64,000 bases of DNA from Pseudomonas gregormendelii (GTDB lineage Bacteria > Pseudomonadota > Gammaproteobacteria > Pseudomonadales > Pseudomonadaceae), in the NCBI RefSeq assembly GCF_017114825.1, contig NZ_JADEVO010000011.1, positions 62,001 to 126,000 on the forward strand, in the 5' to 3' direction. The notes under the pieces are model-generated. The model was given only the letters and a program-made list of their open reading frames with translations, was not told the origin of the DNA and did not search any database. Below, piece after piece: positions 17,300 through 26,766 of the stretch. Every line of letters starts with the position of its first letter. Positions within the stretch are counted from its first letter, which is position 1. A program made the position numbers and the translations under genes.

Positions 17300-18418
17300 T
17301 CAGGCTTCGGTGCCCACTGGCATCGTGTAGGTGTCCGGAAACTCACGATCAAAGATCTCGTTAGCCCACAGCATCACGATCATTTCGGTTTCGCCAACGT
17401 TGGTAATGTCATGACTCCAGCCAGGTACGGTTTCTACAATTTCTGGCGTTTCGCCGTCAGTGTATAATTCGTAGAACTCGCCCGAAGCTATATGACGAAA
17501 TCGGAAGCAAGCCTTACCAGAGATAACAAGAAATTTTTCGGTTTTTGTGTGATGGTAATGGCCGCCGCGGGTTATACCCGGATGCGCAGTAAAGTATGAG
17601 AACTGACCAGAATCCTTGGTTTTGAGCATCTCGACGAATACTCCGCGAGCGTCTCCATGCTTAGGAACTTGGTAAGTAAAAGATTCAGGTGGTAGATAGC
17701 TGAGGTACGTCGAATATAAAGCGCGGACCAGACCGGTACCAACGCGCTCAGTTATCATCGACTCCCTGCTATTTTTGAAAGCGTAGATTTGTGATGAAAG
17801 ATCACCCACAGTTATACTGTAATTAGGCTCAACTTGCAAAAATGGACCAGCGAATTCCGCCCCATCCATCACAGAAATGAACTTTTTAACGACATCATCG
17901 ATATAGACAAGGGAAATTGTCGCGTCAGCATTATTGATAACAACTGGCAAGTCATGCGCAACATTATGACAAAACGTTGCTACAGCAGAATTATAATTAG
18001 GCCGAGCCCATTTACCAAATACATTCGGCAACCTGAACAGATGCACTTGATTGCCAGAAGTGGCCGACAGATTGAGCAACGCTTCTTCAGCCTTACGCTT
18101 ACTGTCGCCGTAAGCGTTGCCAAACTCAGCTTGGATTGATGAAGTATATAGAACAGAGACCTTACGCCCACTGGACTGTATTGCTGAGCATAGCGCCTGA
18201 GTCAGATCGGCGTTGCCGACCTTGAATTCTTCAACATGCTCGGGGCGATTGACACCGGCCAAATGGAAAATGAAATCCACTTCAGATACGAGCGAGTCCA
18301 GACTGGCTACATTGTCTTCTCGGCAAAATCGGAGCACCTCAACGTCTTTGCGCTCCTGTAAGTGAGCGATAAGGTTTTTGCCTACAAATCCATTCGCACC
18401 GGTAATCAAGACTCTCAT
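17300..18418 (-). CDS. wbjC: WbjC/CapF-type bifunctional epimerase-reductase with cupin domain
   Basis: This 372-residue protein has an N-terminal SDR domain (MRVLITGANGFVGKNLIAHL, residues 1-about 245) and a C-terminal cupin (about 260-372) with the metal-binding GGHYHHTKTEKFLVI. Enzymes of this build, CapF and FnlB, epimerise C3 of the 4-keto sugar in the cupin and reduce C4 with NADPH in the SDR part, making UDP-6-deoxy-L-TalNAc. GAGGA lies 7 nt before the ATG and only 3 bp separate it from the wbjB stop. Both domains appear intact. Confidence 0.92.
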   Translation of the reverse strand: MRVLITGANGFVGKNLIAHLQERKDVEVLRFCREDNVASLDSLVSEVDFIFHLAGVNRPEHVEEFKVGNADLTQALCSAIQSSGRKVSVLYTSSIQAEFGNAYGDSKRKAEEALLNLSATSGNQVHLFRLPNVFGKWARPNYNSAVATFCHNVAHDLPVVINNADATISLVYIDDVVKKFISVMDGAEFAGPFLQVEPNYSITVGDLSSQIYAFKNSRESMITERVGTGLVRALYSTYLSYLPPESFTYQVPKHGDARGVFVEMLKTKDSGQFSYFTAHPGITRGGHYHHTKTEKFLVISGKACFRFRHIASGEFYELYTDGETPEIVETVPGWSHDITNVGETEMIVMLWANEIFDREFPDTYTMPVGTEA

Positions 18419-18421
18419 TCT

Positions 18422-19456
18422 TTATTCCTCAGGCACTGCATGTTCGCCGCGCTGGATGGCACGCATGAAATCGAGTTTCAACAACAGTTTCTTCATACCT
18501 TCGACGTCCAAACGCACGGTGTTGTGCGAATTATAATCTTCCATCGTGGAAATCTTTTCTTCGCCTTGCTCTACGAATTTGCTGTAGTTCAAATCACGCA
18601 AATCAGGTGGCACTCTAAAATATTCACCCATGTCTTCCGCACAGGCCATTTCTTCGCGGCTTAATAGAGCTTCGTACAGTTTTTCACCATGCCTGGTACC
18701 TATTATCTGAATAGGATGCTCGGGCTGTCCCAACATTGAAGTCAACGCAAGCGCAAGAGTCTCTACTGTAGCAGCTGGCGCCTTCTGGACGAATAGGTCC
18801 CCGTTATTACCATGTTCAAACGCATATAATACAAGATCCACCGCATCGGCTAACGTCATCATAAAGCGTGTCATATTTGGATCGGTAATGGACAACGCTT
18901 GGCTTGCTCGGATCTGGTCAATAAACAACGGAATAACCGAACCGCGCGAGGCCATCACATTTCCATAACGCGTGCCGCATATGACAGTCTTGGTTTCATC
19001 GACATTTCGAGATTTCGCGACCATGACTTTTTCCATCATCGCTTTCGAAATACCCATTGCGTTAATTGGATATACCGCCTTATCGGTGCTTAAGCACACT
19101 ACACGCTTTACTTCGTTCTGAATCGAAGCTTCGAGCACATTATCAGTGCCGATCACGTTGGTTTTAACTGCTTCCATCGGGTGGAACTCGCAGGAAGGCA
19201 CTTGTTTCAGTGCTGCGGCATGGAAAATATAGTCCACCCCACGAGTCGCATTTAAAACACTTTGGTAATCACGAACATCACCTATATAAAATTTCAGTTT
19301 CGGACTGGCATAGCGCTTGCGCATATCATCTTGCTTTTTCTCATCCCGACTAAAGATCCGAATTTCATTGATATCTGTAGAAAGAAATCTTTTCAGAACG
19401 GCATTCCCAAAGGAACCCGTACCTCCAGTGATAAGCAGCGTTTTATTTTCGAACAT
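18422..19456 (-). CDS. wbjB: UDP-GlcNAc 4,6-dehydratase/5-epimerase (WbjB/FnlA/CapE)
   Basis: This 344-residue soluble enzyme takes the first step from UDP-GlcNAc toward UDP-L-FucNAc, giving the 4-keto-6-deoxy-L-talo/ido sugars. NAD-binding TGGTGSFGNAVLKRF and the catalytic STDKAVYPINAMG, in which Met replaces the usual Tyr, are diagnostic. ATG 19456 is preferred, as relatives start MFENKTLLITGG and AAGG lies about 9 nt upstream; TTG and GTG codons lie just before. It begins the wbjBCD block. Confidence 0.93.
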   Translation of the reverse strand: MFENKTLLITGGTGSFGNAVLKRFLSTDINEIRIFSRDEKKQDDMRKRYASPKLKFYIGDVRDYQSVLNATRGVDYIFHAAALKQVPSCEFHPMEAVKTNVIGTDNVLEASIQNEVKRVVCLSTDKAVYPINAMGISKAMMEKVMVAKSRNVDETKTVICGTRYGNVMASRGSVIPLFIDQIRASQALSITDPNMTRFMMTLADAVDLVLYAFEHGNNGDLFVQKAPAATVETLALALTSMLGQPEHPIQIIGTRHGEKLYEALLSREEMACAEDMGEYFRVPPDLRDLNYSKFVEQGEEKISTMEDYNSHNTVRLDVEGMKKLLLKLDFMRAIQRGEHAVPEE

Positions 19457-19493
19457 CACCAAGCCCTTATAAAGTCAATATTTGCCGGCATAA

Positions 19494-20762
19494 TCATAGC
19501 CCATCAGAGGCAAGCGTTCCATTATCACTCTCACCTGGCAATGAATCCAGCGTGGTTACAGACGGCGCAAATGCAATGGCCGCAGTCGCGAAACCAATCA
19601 AAAGCATCCCATTTGAGGAAAATATGTATGGATTGATCGCTGATATCGCAGAATATAGAAATATCGAAGGGGCAATCCATGGATACCCAGACTTCGCTAC
19701 CTTTCCACTGAGCGACAGAAATGCAAGCAGAAAAACCAGCATCGCGGTACCGGACAAACCAAATACTCGAAGGAGCTCCACGTACGTTAGCTCTGTCTTA
19801 CTAGCCCCCTCTGGCAACATGTTCTGAAGAACTGGTGACCACACATGCGCGTTGAATCCCTGACCGAACAATACCACCTGAGGACTGGCGAAAATTTCGC
19901 CATAACTTCCCAGATATCCTATCTTCGTCGCATTACTCTGTTCCCCGGCTCCAAACATCTCATTTACGATAGGTACATCGATGAACAATAAAGCGGTAAA
20001 AGCCAAGATGATCGACAATAATATCAATGCGATGGCACCTCGTCCAAACCGGTGCCACATCCATACAAAAATAGGAGCGCACAGAGATAAAATTATACTC
20101 GCACGGGTACCTGACAGAAATAATGCAAATACAGGAAGCATTAGAAACACAGCAGCTTTAAGAGACGGCCTGTCCAACATCTTCCATGTTTCATGACAAA
20201 GTAGAAAAATCAGCATTGGCGATGCTATAAAATATATATAGTAGAACGCTACACCTGCGTATTCTCTCTCACCAACGTAAGCCACACCATTAGCAACAAA
20301 AAAGTAGACAAAGTCAGTGAACGTATCTGTAGCAATAAATAGGAAGCTAACTAGAATTACAGCACTTAAAAGCCGCAGCGATACCACGAGTGCGCGATAT
20401 GCCCACCATAGATAACCGGGCGCCAGATACAACAGTGAACAAACCATATAAACAGCAGCTGAAATATAAGATGTATCTATGAATACCCCAGATACGCCCC
20501 CTCGCAAGACCGCCATTAACAAGCCATAAGCAGGGAGGTAAAGAACAAATAAAACAAATGCAAAAATATAAAATGCATCTAAGCGCATTCTCGCGCTTTC
20601 TAGGACAACTGTTAATCCGAGAACAACATAGACAAGGGCTATCGCCGCAAACTTGATGTGATAAATTTGGCCTATCGGATCAAACAGACAGGCAATCCAC
20701 AGCAAATAAATTGATAAAATGCCCAGCTTTGGTGCCTTGGAAATTTCAGCTTGAATATTCAA
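19494..20762 (-). CDS. wzy: Wzy-like O-antigen polymerase
   Basis: This 422-residue protein has about 11-12 hydrophobic segments and a large periplasmic loop around residues 270-330, the layout of Wzy, which joins flipped O-units in the periplasm. Wzy proteins share little sequence, so the call rests on topology, AT-rich composition and position between wbjB and the glycosyltransferases. The RASIILSL segment resembles the O-antigen ligase/polymerase pattern. The open frame starts at TTG 20762 with only a weak ribosome site, so the true start is uncertain. Confidence 0.8.
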   Translation of the reverse strand: MNIQAEISKAPKLGILSIYLLWIACLFDPIGQIYHIKFAAIALVYVVLGLTVVLESARMRLDAFYIFAFVLFVLYLPAYGLLMAVLRGGVSGVFIDTSYISAAVYMVCSLLYLAPGYLWWAYRALVVSLRLLSAVILVSFLFIATDTFTDFVYFFVANGVAYVGEREYAGVAFYYIYFIASPMLIFLLCHETWKMLDRPSLKAAVFLMLPVFALFLSGTRASIILSLCAPIFVWMWHRFGRGAIALILLSIILAFTALLFIDVPIVNEMFGAGEQSNATKIGYLGSYGEIFASPQVVLFGQGFNAHVWSPVLQNMLPEGASKTELTYVELLRVFGLSGTAMLVFLLAFLSLSGKVAKSGYPWIAPSIFLYSAISAINPYIFSSNGMLLIGFATAAIAFAPSVTTLDSLPGESDNGTLASDGL

Positions 20763-20908
20763 TGTCAGATCCGCGCGATTCAGATATAAAAAACTGTAGG
20801 ACTGAGCTTAAAGAGGGGGCTTCCCCCCTCAGGCGCGTTCAGCCTTACTTAACAGTCTTAAAAGCCGGCGCTACTTAACCAACCCTCACTACTGAAAGCC
20901 ACCTGCAG
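20763..20908. other. Internal operon gap with GC hairpin
   Basis: The O-antigen genes are otherwise tightly packed, but 146 bp separate the GT8-like gene from wzy. At 20813-20829 GAGGGGG pairs with CCCCCTC; on the minus strand it is followed by TTTAAG. It could attenuate wzy transcription or protect the upstream mRNA. Confidence 0.5.
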
Positions 20909-22126
20909 TTACAGTTTCCACATATCCCGATTCAGCCTAAAGCTCGAAAGATATACGAGCAGGCGAGAAAAATTCATGAATCGGTTTGGCCCCAAAGCGT
21001 AAAGTGCCATTTTCATTAGCTTGTTAACTATCACAAACTTGCTTCTGTTACTTTCAATATCACCAAAACCAGTCGGCTGGTACCCCGACTTGTCGCTGAT
21101 CAAATAGTTCTTCTTTGCAAATGCTGCTACAGGTCCATTCGAATCAAACGGATCATGACCACGAGGCAGGTCATTCAAAACACTCGCATATGCACGTCGC
21201 AAAGTTGGCGATACATAATCGCCATTAGACATATAGTCAAAACCATATCTGGTTTTTGAAATCGGAATTTTCAAACGCTGCAATGACTTATTGTAGCGAT
21301 GAGCCAGTTCAGAATAGTCAGTTCGCCCAGTCTCTCTGTCGGCAAATTCGCGCTTGCTCAACAAGTCTGGATTTTTTTCGTCAAAGGAGCTGAAGTGGAA
21401 AAAAATCAGACTGTATTGGTTATTAATCAAGTACCCGCCCTGCGGATTTACGGAAACTACACGCTCATGCGCATTCCAGAAGGCCACATTAAAACCAAGA
21501 TCAAAGGAGATATGAAGCTTCGGAAAAAAACACGGAGCAATACTCACCCACTTTTGATCAGTTGATAATCCAAATTGAGTTTCAAAATAACAAAGATCAA
21601 GACAGCGCTCGTTCCACCAATTCAGGAATCTGACACTCTCTGACGAACTATTAACTGCAAAAAAACCCAAGTTAAACGAGCCAAAACGCATCATGCCCAC
21701 ATCACCTTCTGGATGAGGAGTTACATAATGTGGCGTAAGAATTACTTCTTCTTTATCAAGAAGATTCAGAATAGGATCAAGCGAGTTAAACAAGCACGTA
21801 TCAGGATCCAAAAATATTACTTTCTGCGCAGACTCCAGTAGCCTTAGCGCTAACCAGGGCTTCAAGCTTGTACTAAACTCGGTAATATCATATTTAAATG
21901 CATAATGACTGAAGTTTTCTAAACCAAGATCCTCAACCCATTCAAAATCTGCCAAATCATGCGGCAGATCGCCTTCAATTTTCTTATCAAATATAAAGAT
22001 TTTCAGCTTCGTGTGATTGAAAGCCGCGAGTGACTCAGCCAACACCAAAGCTTTCGGCAAATAAGCCAAATTACAGACGGTGAAAACTTTGTAACTTGCA
22101 TTTTCTACGCTGTCTGAATTAGACAT
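20909..22126 (-). CDS. Glycosyltransferase, GT8-like
   Basis: This 405-residue cytoplasmic protein has a GT-A-like head: YKVFTVCNLAYLPKALVLAES at the start and the metal-binding DPD motif at residues 107-109 in FLDPDTCLFNSL, as in GT8 and related enzymes. The remaining half is family-specific. ATG 22126, with GGAGG 10 nt upstream, is better than a Met 12 codons earlier, and it overlaps the end of the preceding gene by 8 bp. It probably adds one sugar of the O-unit; donor unknown. Strongly AT-rich compared with the chromosome, suggesting transfer. Confidence 0.75.
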   Translation of the reverse strand: MSNSDSVENASYKVFTVCNLAYLPKALVLAESLAAFNHTKLKIFIFDKKIEGDLPHDLADFEWVEDLGLENFSHYAFKYDITEFSTSLKPWLALRLLESAQKVIFLDPDTCLFNSLDPILNLLDKEEVILTPHYVTPHPEGDVGMMRFGSFNLGFFAVNSSSESVRFLNWWNERCLDLCYFETQFGLSTDQKWVSIAPCFFPKLHISFDLGFNVAFWNAHERVVSVNPQGGYLINNQYSLIFFHFSSFDEKNPDLLSKREFADRETGRTDYSELAHRYNKSLQRLKIPISKTRYGFDYMSNGDYVSPTLRRAYASVLNDLPRGHDPFDSNGPVAAFAKKNYLISDKSGYQPTGFGDIESNRSKFVIVNKLMKMALYALGPNRFMNFSRLLVYLSSFRLNRDMWKL

Positions 22127-22937
22127 TTTTATTACGCCTCCAGAAATTGGCAACCCGCACATAAACTTGAGTAACGAGATAAATAGAAAACAACCGAACG
22201 AAGACCTTCAAAAATTTCCACTCACCATTCAGCAGCGAGTAAGTAATCAACCTGACGCTGGAAACAGAAGTATCTACGATACGCTTGAAAGAATAAGGCC
22301 TGAACTGATAGTCTTTTCCTAGGAATGAGTAAATACTATCTTCTTGCTCCGTAACATGATCAAAACCTGGCGTGTAAGAGCACTCCCCGATCTTCATATT
22401 GTTCTTGGAGGAATCAAGGCAAAACTTATAATCAACACCATCAACGAAATAGCTATGGTCATGCCATCCCAATTTTTTAAGGTTCTTTAAAAAATAAAGG
22501 CTTCCGCTATTGATGGCCAAAAGGACATCTCTCAGTCCACCGTGATTCGTAGCACCTTCGCCGACATTTTTGGCGTTGAATAAGAAGGCGCTGTATTCCG
22601 AAACAAGATGTTTTTTATCTGAATAAAATTGCTCGACGAAATCCAAAGTTTCTTTGCTAAATCCCGTATCCTGATCGAAAAACATCAAAGCTTGGAAATT
22701 ATCTGCCTCCGCTTGAGCACAAACTGTAGAAATGCCATACCCCAAACCGACATTATTGCCACATGTAAAATACTCGATACCTTCTTGATTTTTAGCTAAC
22801 TGCTTTACAGAATCATTAGAAGGTGAATTGTCGAATATATATACGCTGTGGCCTGCTGCCACGGCCATCTTCAGCCGACCCAGCAGATTTTCACCAGCGT
22901 TGTATACAACTATCCCTATGGCTACTTCGCGGCCCAT
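22119..22937 (-). CDS. Glycosyltransferase family 2 (rhamnosyltransferase-like)
   Basis: This 272-residue GT2 enzyme has AIGIVVYNAGENLLG, YIFDNSPSND, the GNNVGLGYGIS motif and the DQD metal site at residues 88-90, in the arrangement of bacterial rhamnosyltransferases. Since rmlB, rmlD, rmlA and rmlC are in this locus, dTDP-L-rhamnose is the likeliest donor. Its start overlaps the end of wzx by 16 bp. The C-terminal tail holds an amphipathic or membrane-touching stretch (LFSIYLVTQVYVRVANFW). Confidence 0.78.
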   Translation of the reverse strand: MGREVAIGIVVYNAGENLLGRLKMAVAAGHSVYIFDNSPSNDSVKQLAKNQEGIEYFTCGNNVGLGYGISTVCAQAEADNFQALMFFDQDTGFSKETLDFVEQFYSDKKHLVSEYSAFLFNAKNVGEGATNHGGLRDVLLAINSGSLYFLKNLKKLGWHDHSYFVDGVDYKFCLDSSKNNMKIGECSYTPGFDHVTEQEDSIYSFLGKDYQFRPYSFKRIVDTSVSSVRLITYSLLNGEWKFLKVFVRLFSIYLVTQVYVRVANFWRRNKNV

Positions 22938-24223
22938 ATGGCCCCCTTCTTGTTCCCTGAAAACACAATGCGCGCTAGCACAAACATTAAAGACATATCA
23001 ATGAATGCCCTCATCACCCAGACCACAACCGCTCCGATCAGGCCGAAATTATGCACAAAGATAAATAGGCAGGGGAAATATATAAAAAATTCTGCCAAAT
23101 GCACGAGCGCGGTGCCCTTCACATTTCCTGCCGCTTGCGCGGCGGCATGAGGAACTTGTGCGATCGAGTTGAACAGAATCCCGACAGCCAATATCGATGC
23201 GAGACGCCAGGAGTGCTCGGCAAAATCCTGCCCCAGCCACAGCGTCATTCCCCACAGTGACCCTACGGAAGCAACAGAACATATAACCAACATCACAACT
23301 GCGATGAGCAATGCGGATTTTTTGAAAAGCCTTTCCGCAGCCGCGATATCTACCGCAATCAGCGCCGACAACTTGGGAAACAGCGCAGCAGTTAACGCCG
23401 CTGGAAGTATTAAAAACCTGATCAAGACTTCAAATGGCACAGTGTAATAAGCCACCAAACTGGCGCCCACAACAGATGAAATAACAAATCTGTCCGCAGT
23501 TACCATTAACGGGCTGATGAGATTCGATAAAGTCATCCAAGAACCGAACGTCAGCAACCCCCTCACCTCTTCAGGATGGGATTTTGGTTTGATCCAATAG
23601 AATTTTGTTTTCTGACGAACCAAATAGGCGTGCGCCAAGAAAACGATAAATCTAGACAAGACCAGACTCGCTACCATCCATTCTAACATTGGCCCCCAAA
23701 TCAGGACTGTAATAGCCGGCATGCCAAAATTTGCCAACCCAAGCAACACTCTCAAAAGATTGACGTTGCCAAACTCTTCATAGGCTTCCAGCACCCCCCT
23801 CAGACCGGACGTCAGTGTAGTCAAAGGTATGCCCACAGAGGCTATCAAGAGAGAGATGACAACATCATGCTGTAACTCAGGGCTGACACTCAACCATCGC
23901 ATCCCCAATGGAAATGCTGTACACGCAAGGAGTACCCCGCCAAAAACTCCGGCCGCCAAAACCATGACAAGACCGAGATTTATAATTCTTGAAACTTCTT
24001 CCTTCGTCCCACCCGCGAGTTTTTTGGCAACGGTTTGAGTTAACGCACGACCGAGACCGAAATCAAACAAGCTAAAATAGCCTATCAAAACCCAGACAAG
24101 AGTTAAAATTCCGAATATCTCAACACCCGCCCTGTTCAGCAAGAAGGGTATAGTCATAGCCCCCAACAAAAATGGGGCTCCGCTGCCTAGCAAGTTCCAC
24201 AATGTATTTTTTCTAAGAGACAT
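22922..24223 (-). CDS. wzx: Wzx-like O-unit flippase
   Basis: This 433-residue protein of the MATE/MOP polysaccharide exporter superfamily has about 12 membrane segments. The start LRKNTLWNLLGSGAPFLLGAMTIPFLL and the early GYFSLFDFGLGRALTQ are typical of Wzx. It moves undecaprenyl-linked O-units to the periplasmic side for Wzy. It starts the AT-rich block that runs through wzy and has 224 bp of untranslated sequence before it, the probable site of a promoter. Confidence 0.88.
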   Translation of the reverse strand: MSLRKNTLWNLLGSGAPFLLGAMTIPFLLNRAGVEIFGILTLVWVLIGYFSLFDFGLGRALTQTVAKKLAGGTKEEVSRIINLGLVMVLAAGVFGGVLLACTAFPLGMRWLSVSPELQHDVVISLLIASVGIPLTTLTSGLRGVLEAYEEFGNVNLLRVLLGLANFGMPAITVLIWGPMLEWMVASLVLSRFIVFLAHAYLVRQKTKFYWIKPKSHPEEVRGLLTFGSWMTLSNLISPLMVTADRFVISSVVGASLVAYYTVPFEVLIRFLILPAALTAALFPKLSALIAVDIAAAERLFKKSALLIAVVMLVICSVASVGSLWGMTLWLGQDFAEHSWRLASILAVGILFNSIAQVPHAAAQAAGNVKGTALVHLAEFFIYFPCLFIFVHNFGLIGAVVVWVMRAFIDMSLMFVLARIVFSGNKKGAIWAAK

Positions 24224-24447
24224 TCTAATAGCTCACGTAATGAAATCATGCGGCCTCCGAACGACTCGAGAGTCCCGGCGTGGATTGCATTCCTCCGGAT
24301 TACCGTCGAGTCGGCGGCAAACCTTATTTTGTCAGATCTCTGCCAATCTGACAGGCCCGCCTCGCCGACCAGATATTCTCACGCGATACTGGGACCTCTT
24401 CAGTATCTTCTCTAAGAGTTGGATAATTGCGTGAAGCTAGGACAAAA

Positions 24448-25494
24448 CTACGCACTTTTTTTGGTCAGTACCAAATAACGAATCAATGCAATCATGACAC
24501 CCAGTATCGTACCCAGCAGCAGTCCCAGCAGAATGATCAGGCCTTTCTTTGGCTTGATGGGGCGGTCTGGTTGTTCGATCGGACCATCTTGCCGGTAAAC
24601 AGAAACGGTCTCTGGACTAACCTGCAGATCTTGATAAAAACTTTGCTTGATCTGCAACGCTCTCAGCTTTTCGATGAAGGGGTCATCAGACTTACGATTT
24701 TCCAGGTTTTCGATTTCAGCTTTGAGCGCTTTGCTACCACGCATGTAAGTCAACTGTCCATCCATTGCGGCAGACACCTCAGCGGACAGATTGCCAGAAA
24801 TAATGGGAGGGTTTTGCAGACCAATTGCCTCGGCAATCGTAAGCGCTTCTCGCAACCGCGTAATAGAGTCCTGGCGGATTCGGCTCTCGGTCTCCTGAAT
24901 GGTGCTGATCTGCTGACCGAGGTTCCGGGCCCGGACCTCAGCTTCGCGCGTAGTGTTTCTTATCATTTCGTTCTCGGCAGCACTACCCGCCGTGGCTGCA
25001 AATGTTTTCACCCAATCGGTGACTTGAGCGGCGTCCTCACCCTCTGCGGCGATTGAATAGCGATCTGGCTGCTCCTTGGTAGGAAAACCGATAGTCAGCT
25101 CTCTCAAGAATTTGGAATACAGTACATCTTGCGAACCACCGCGCTCTGACTCTGAGAGTGAAGGCAGGTAAGTGTCCTTAAAAAAGGCGCGACGTAATGT
25201 TTCGCTCTGCAGGCAGCGTGTGAACACGTCATAGACATCTTTGATCGTAATAGGTGTCAGTTCTGAGTCTCTGGTCCGCCCGTAGTTAAAATCGGCAATT
25301 CCGTTCAAGGTAGGCGGCTGGAGATAAACGCGGGCCTCATAGACAGGCTTAGTGACGAATGCATACGTTGCAGCTGCCAGTGTTACGACCAAGGCAACGC
25401 CCACGATCAGAAATTTTTGAGCCCACAACGCCACAACCAGTTCATACAGGTTGATCTCATTCATGCCCTGCGTGTTTGCCGGGTTGTTCGCCAT
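24448..25494 (-). CDS. wzz: Wzz O-antigen chain-length regulator
   Basis: This 348-residue polysaccharide co-polymerase has a membrane helix near residues 22-45 (FLIVGVALVVTLAAATYAF), a large periplasmic, partly coiled-coil domain, a Pro-rich DRPIKPKKG before the second helix, and a short cytoplasmic end LTKKSA. It sets O-chain length with Wzy. ATG 25494 is preferred because it places NEINLYELVVALW as in relatives; a TTG 42 bp upstream with GAGGA is an alternative. It lies next to ihfB in many pseudomonads but here rmlBDA intervenes. Confidence 0.92.
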   Translation of the reverse strand: MANNPANTQGMNEINLYELVVALWAQKFLIVGVALVVTLAAATYAFVTKPVYEARVYLQPPTLNGIADFNYGRTRDSELTPITIKDVYDVFTRCLQSETLRRAFFKDTYLPSLSESERGGSQDVLYSKFLRELTIGFPTKEQPDRYSIAAEGEDAAQVTDWVKTFAATAGSAAENEMIRNTTREAEVRARNLGQQISTIQETESRIRQDSITRLREALTIAEAIGLQNPPIISGNLSAEVSAAMDGQLTYMRGSKALKAEIENLENRKSDDPFIEKLRALQIKQSFYQDLQVSPETVSVYRQDGPIEQPDRPIKPKKGLIILLGLLLGTILGVMIALIRYLVLTKKSA

Positions 25495-25875
25495 ATCAGG
25501 TTTAACCTTTTCAATATTTCGGTGGATTGGATGCAAATGTCATCCTCTTCAGCATCCATTTATCAGCTTCTGCCTCCCCCTTCTGACGCACTGCCATCAG
25601 ATTCCTTGCGGGCGAGAATCGAACAATGGAAGAAGCGCACTGGCATCCTCCAAAAATCGGTAAAACTCGATGATTTGAGATCAATAGCGGGTTCTGTTGC
25701 TTCCCGTAGATCATCGATACAGGCAATACATATCCGGAATTTTTATCCACCAAGACGTCACCATCATCGACTGCGTGCAGTAATCCATTCCAGGGAACCT
25801 TGTCACAGAGATGGATTACTACACACGTCGGTGCTTAGCGACTTGGATAACCGCTCAGACATCAAGTCTCTCGAT
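25495..25875. other. 381-bp gap between rmlA and wzz
   Basis: No credible gene; an 80-codon minus-strand frame here has no ribosome site. A perfect inverted repeat, GTAATCCAT at 25780-25788 and ATGGATTAC at 25811-25819, could form a hairpin after rmlA. A wzz promoter is likely in the AT-rich part. Confidence 0.4.
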
Positions 25876-26766
25876 TCAATGGGAAGGATTATCCAGCAAT
25901 TTCTGCAAATACTGACCATAGCCCGTTTTCTTCAATGCCGTTGCTTGAGCGGCCAACTGGTTGGCCGTGATCCAACCGCTGTTGTAAGCGATTTCTTCGA
26001 GACAAGCGACTTTCAGGCCCTGCCGTTGCTCAATTGTATGCACGAAGTGGCTTGCCTCAAGCAGGGAGTCGTGAGTCCCTGTGTCCAACCAAGCAAAGCC
26101 CCGGCCCAGCATTTCAACATTCAGGGCGTTTTTCTTAAGATAGGCACGATTCACATCGGTGATTTCCAGCTCACCACGCTCAGAAGGTTTAATGCTCTTT
26201 GCAATTTCCACGACTTCGTTATCGTAGAAGTACAGACCCGTGACTGCGTAGCTGGATTTTGGCTTAAGCGGCTTCTCTTCGATGCTTAAAGCTCGACCAG
26301 ACTTATCAAACTCGACAACACCAAAGCGTTCCGGATCGGAAACATGGTAGCCGAACACCGTTGCGCCCTGTTGCTGGGAGGCGGCTGAGCGCAAGTTGTC
26401 GGAAAAGTGCTGACCGTAGAAAATATTATCTCCAAGAATCAGGCAGCAAGGGTCCTTACCGATGAACTCTTCACCGATGATGAAAGCTTGTGCCAACCCG
26501 TCGGGGCTAGGTTGCTCAGCATAGGAGAGCTTGATCCCGTAAAGACTCCCATCACCCAAAAGCTTCTTGAAGCACGGAAGGTCTTCAGGTGTCGAAATGA
26601 TGAGGATCTCACGCATACCCGCAAGCATCAGTACCGAAAGCGGATAAAAAATCATCGGCTTATCGTAAATCGGTAGCATTTGCTTCGAAACACCCAACGT
26701 AAGTGGGTGGAGCCGAGTGCCTGAGCCGCCTGCGAGAATGATTCCTTTACGATTTGTTGTAGTCAT
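25876..26766 (-). CDS. rmlA: Glucose-1-phosphate thymidylyltransferase RmlA
   Basis: This 296-residue nucleotidyltransferase makes dTDP-glucose from dTTP and glucose-1-phosphate, the first step to dTDP-L-rhamnose. It has the signature [38 protein letters not shown] and the EEKP active-site stretch. ATG 26766 overlaps the rmlD stop by 4 bp (ATGA), so the two are coupled. The enzyme is normally inhibited by dTDP-rhamnose. Confidence 0.96.
   Translation of the reverse strand: MTTTNRKGIILAGGSGTRLHPLTLGVSKQMLPIYDKPMIFYPLSVLMLAGMREILIISTPEDLPCFKKLLGDGSLYGIKLSYAEQPSPDGLAQAFIIGEEFIGKDPCCLILGDNIFYGQHFSDNLRSAASQQQGATVFGYHVSDPERFGVVEFDKSGRALSIEEKPLKPKSSYAVTGLYFYDNEVVEIAKSIKPSERGELEITDVNRAYLKKNALNVEMLGRGFAWLDTGTHDSLLEASHFVHTIEQRQGLKVACLEEIAYNSGWITANQLAAQATALKKTGYGQYLQKLLDNPSH

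Noticed and set aside
25511..25753. 80-codon minus-strand frame before wzz
   Set aside because: Composition and lack of a ribosome site suggest untranslated sequence upstream of wzz.
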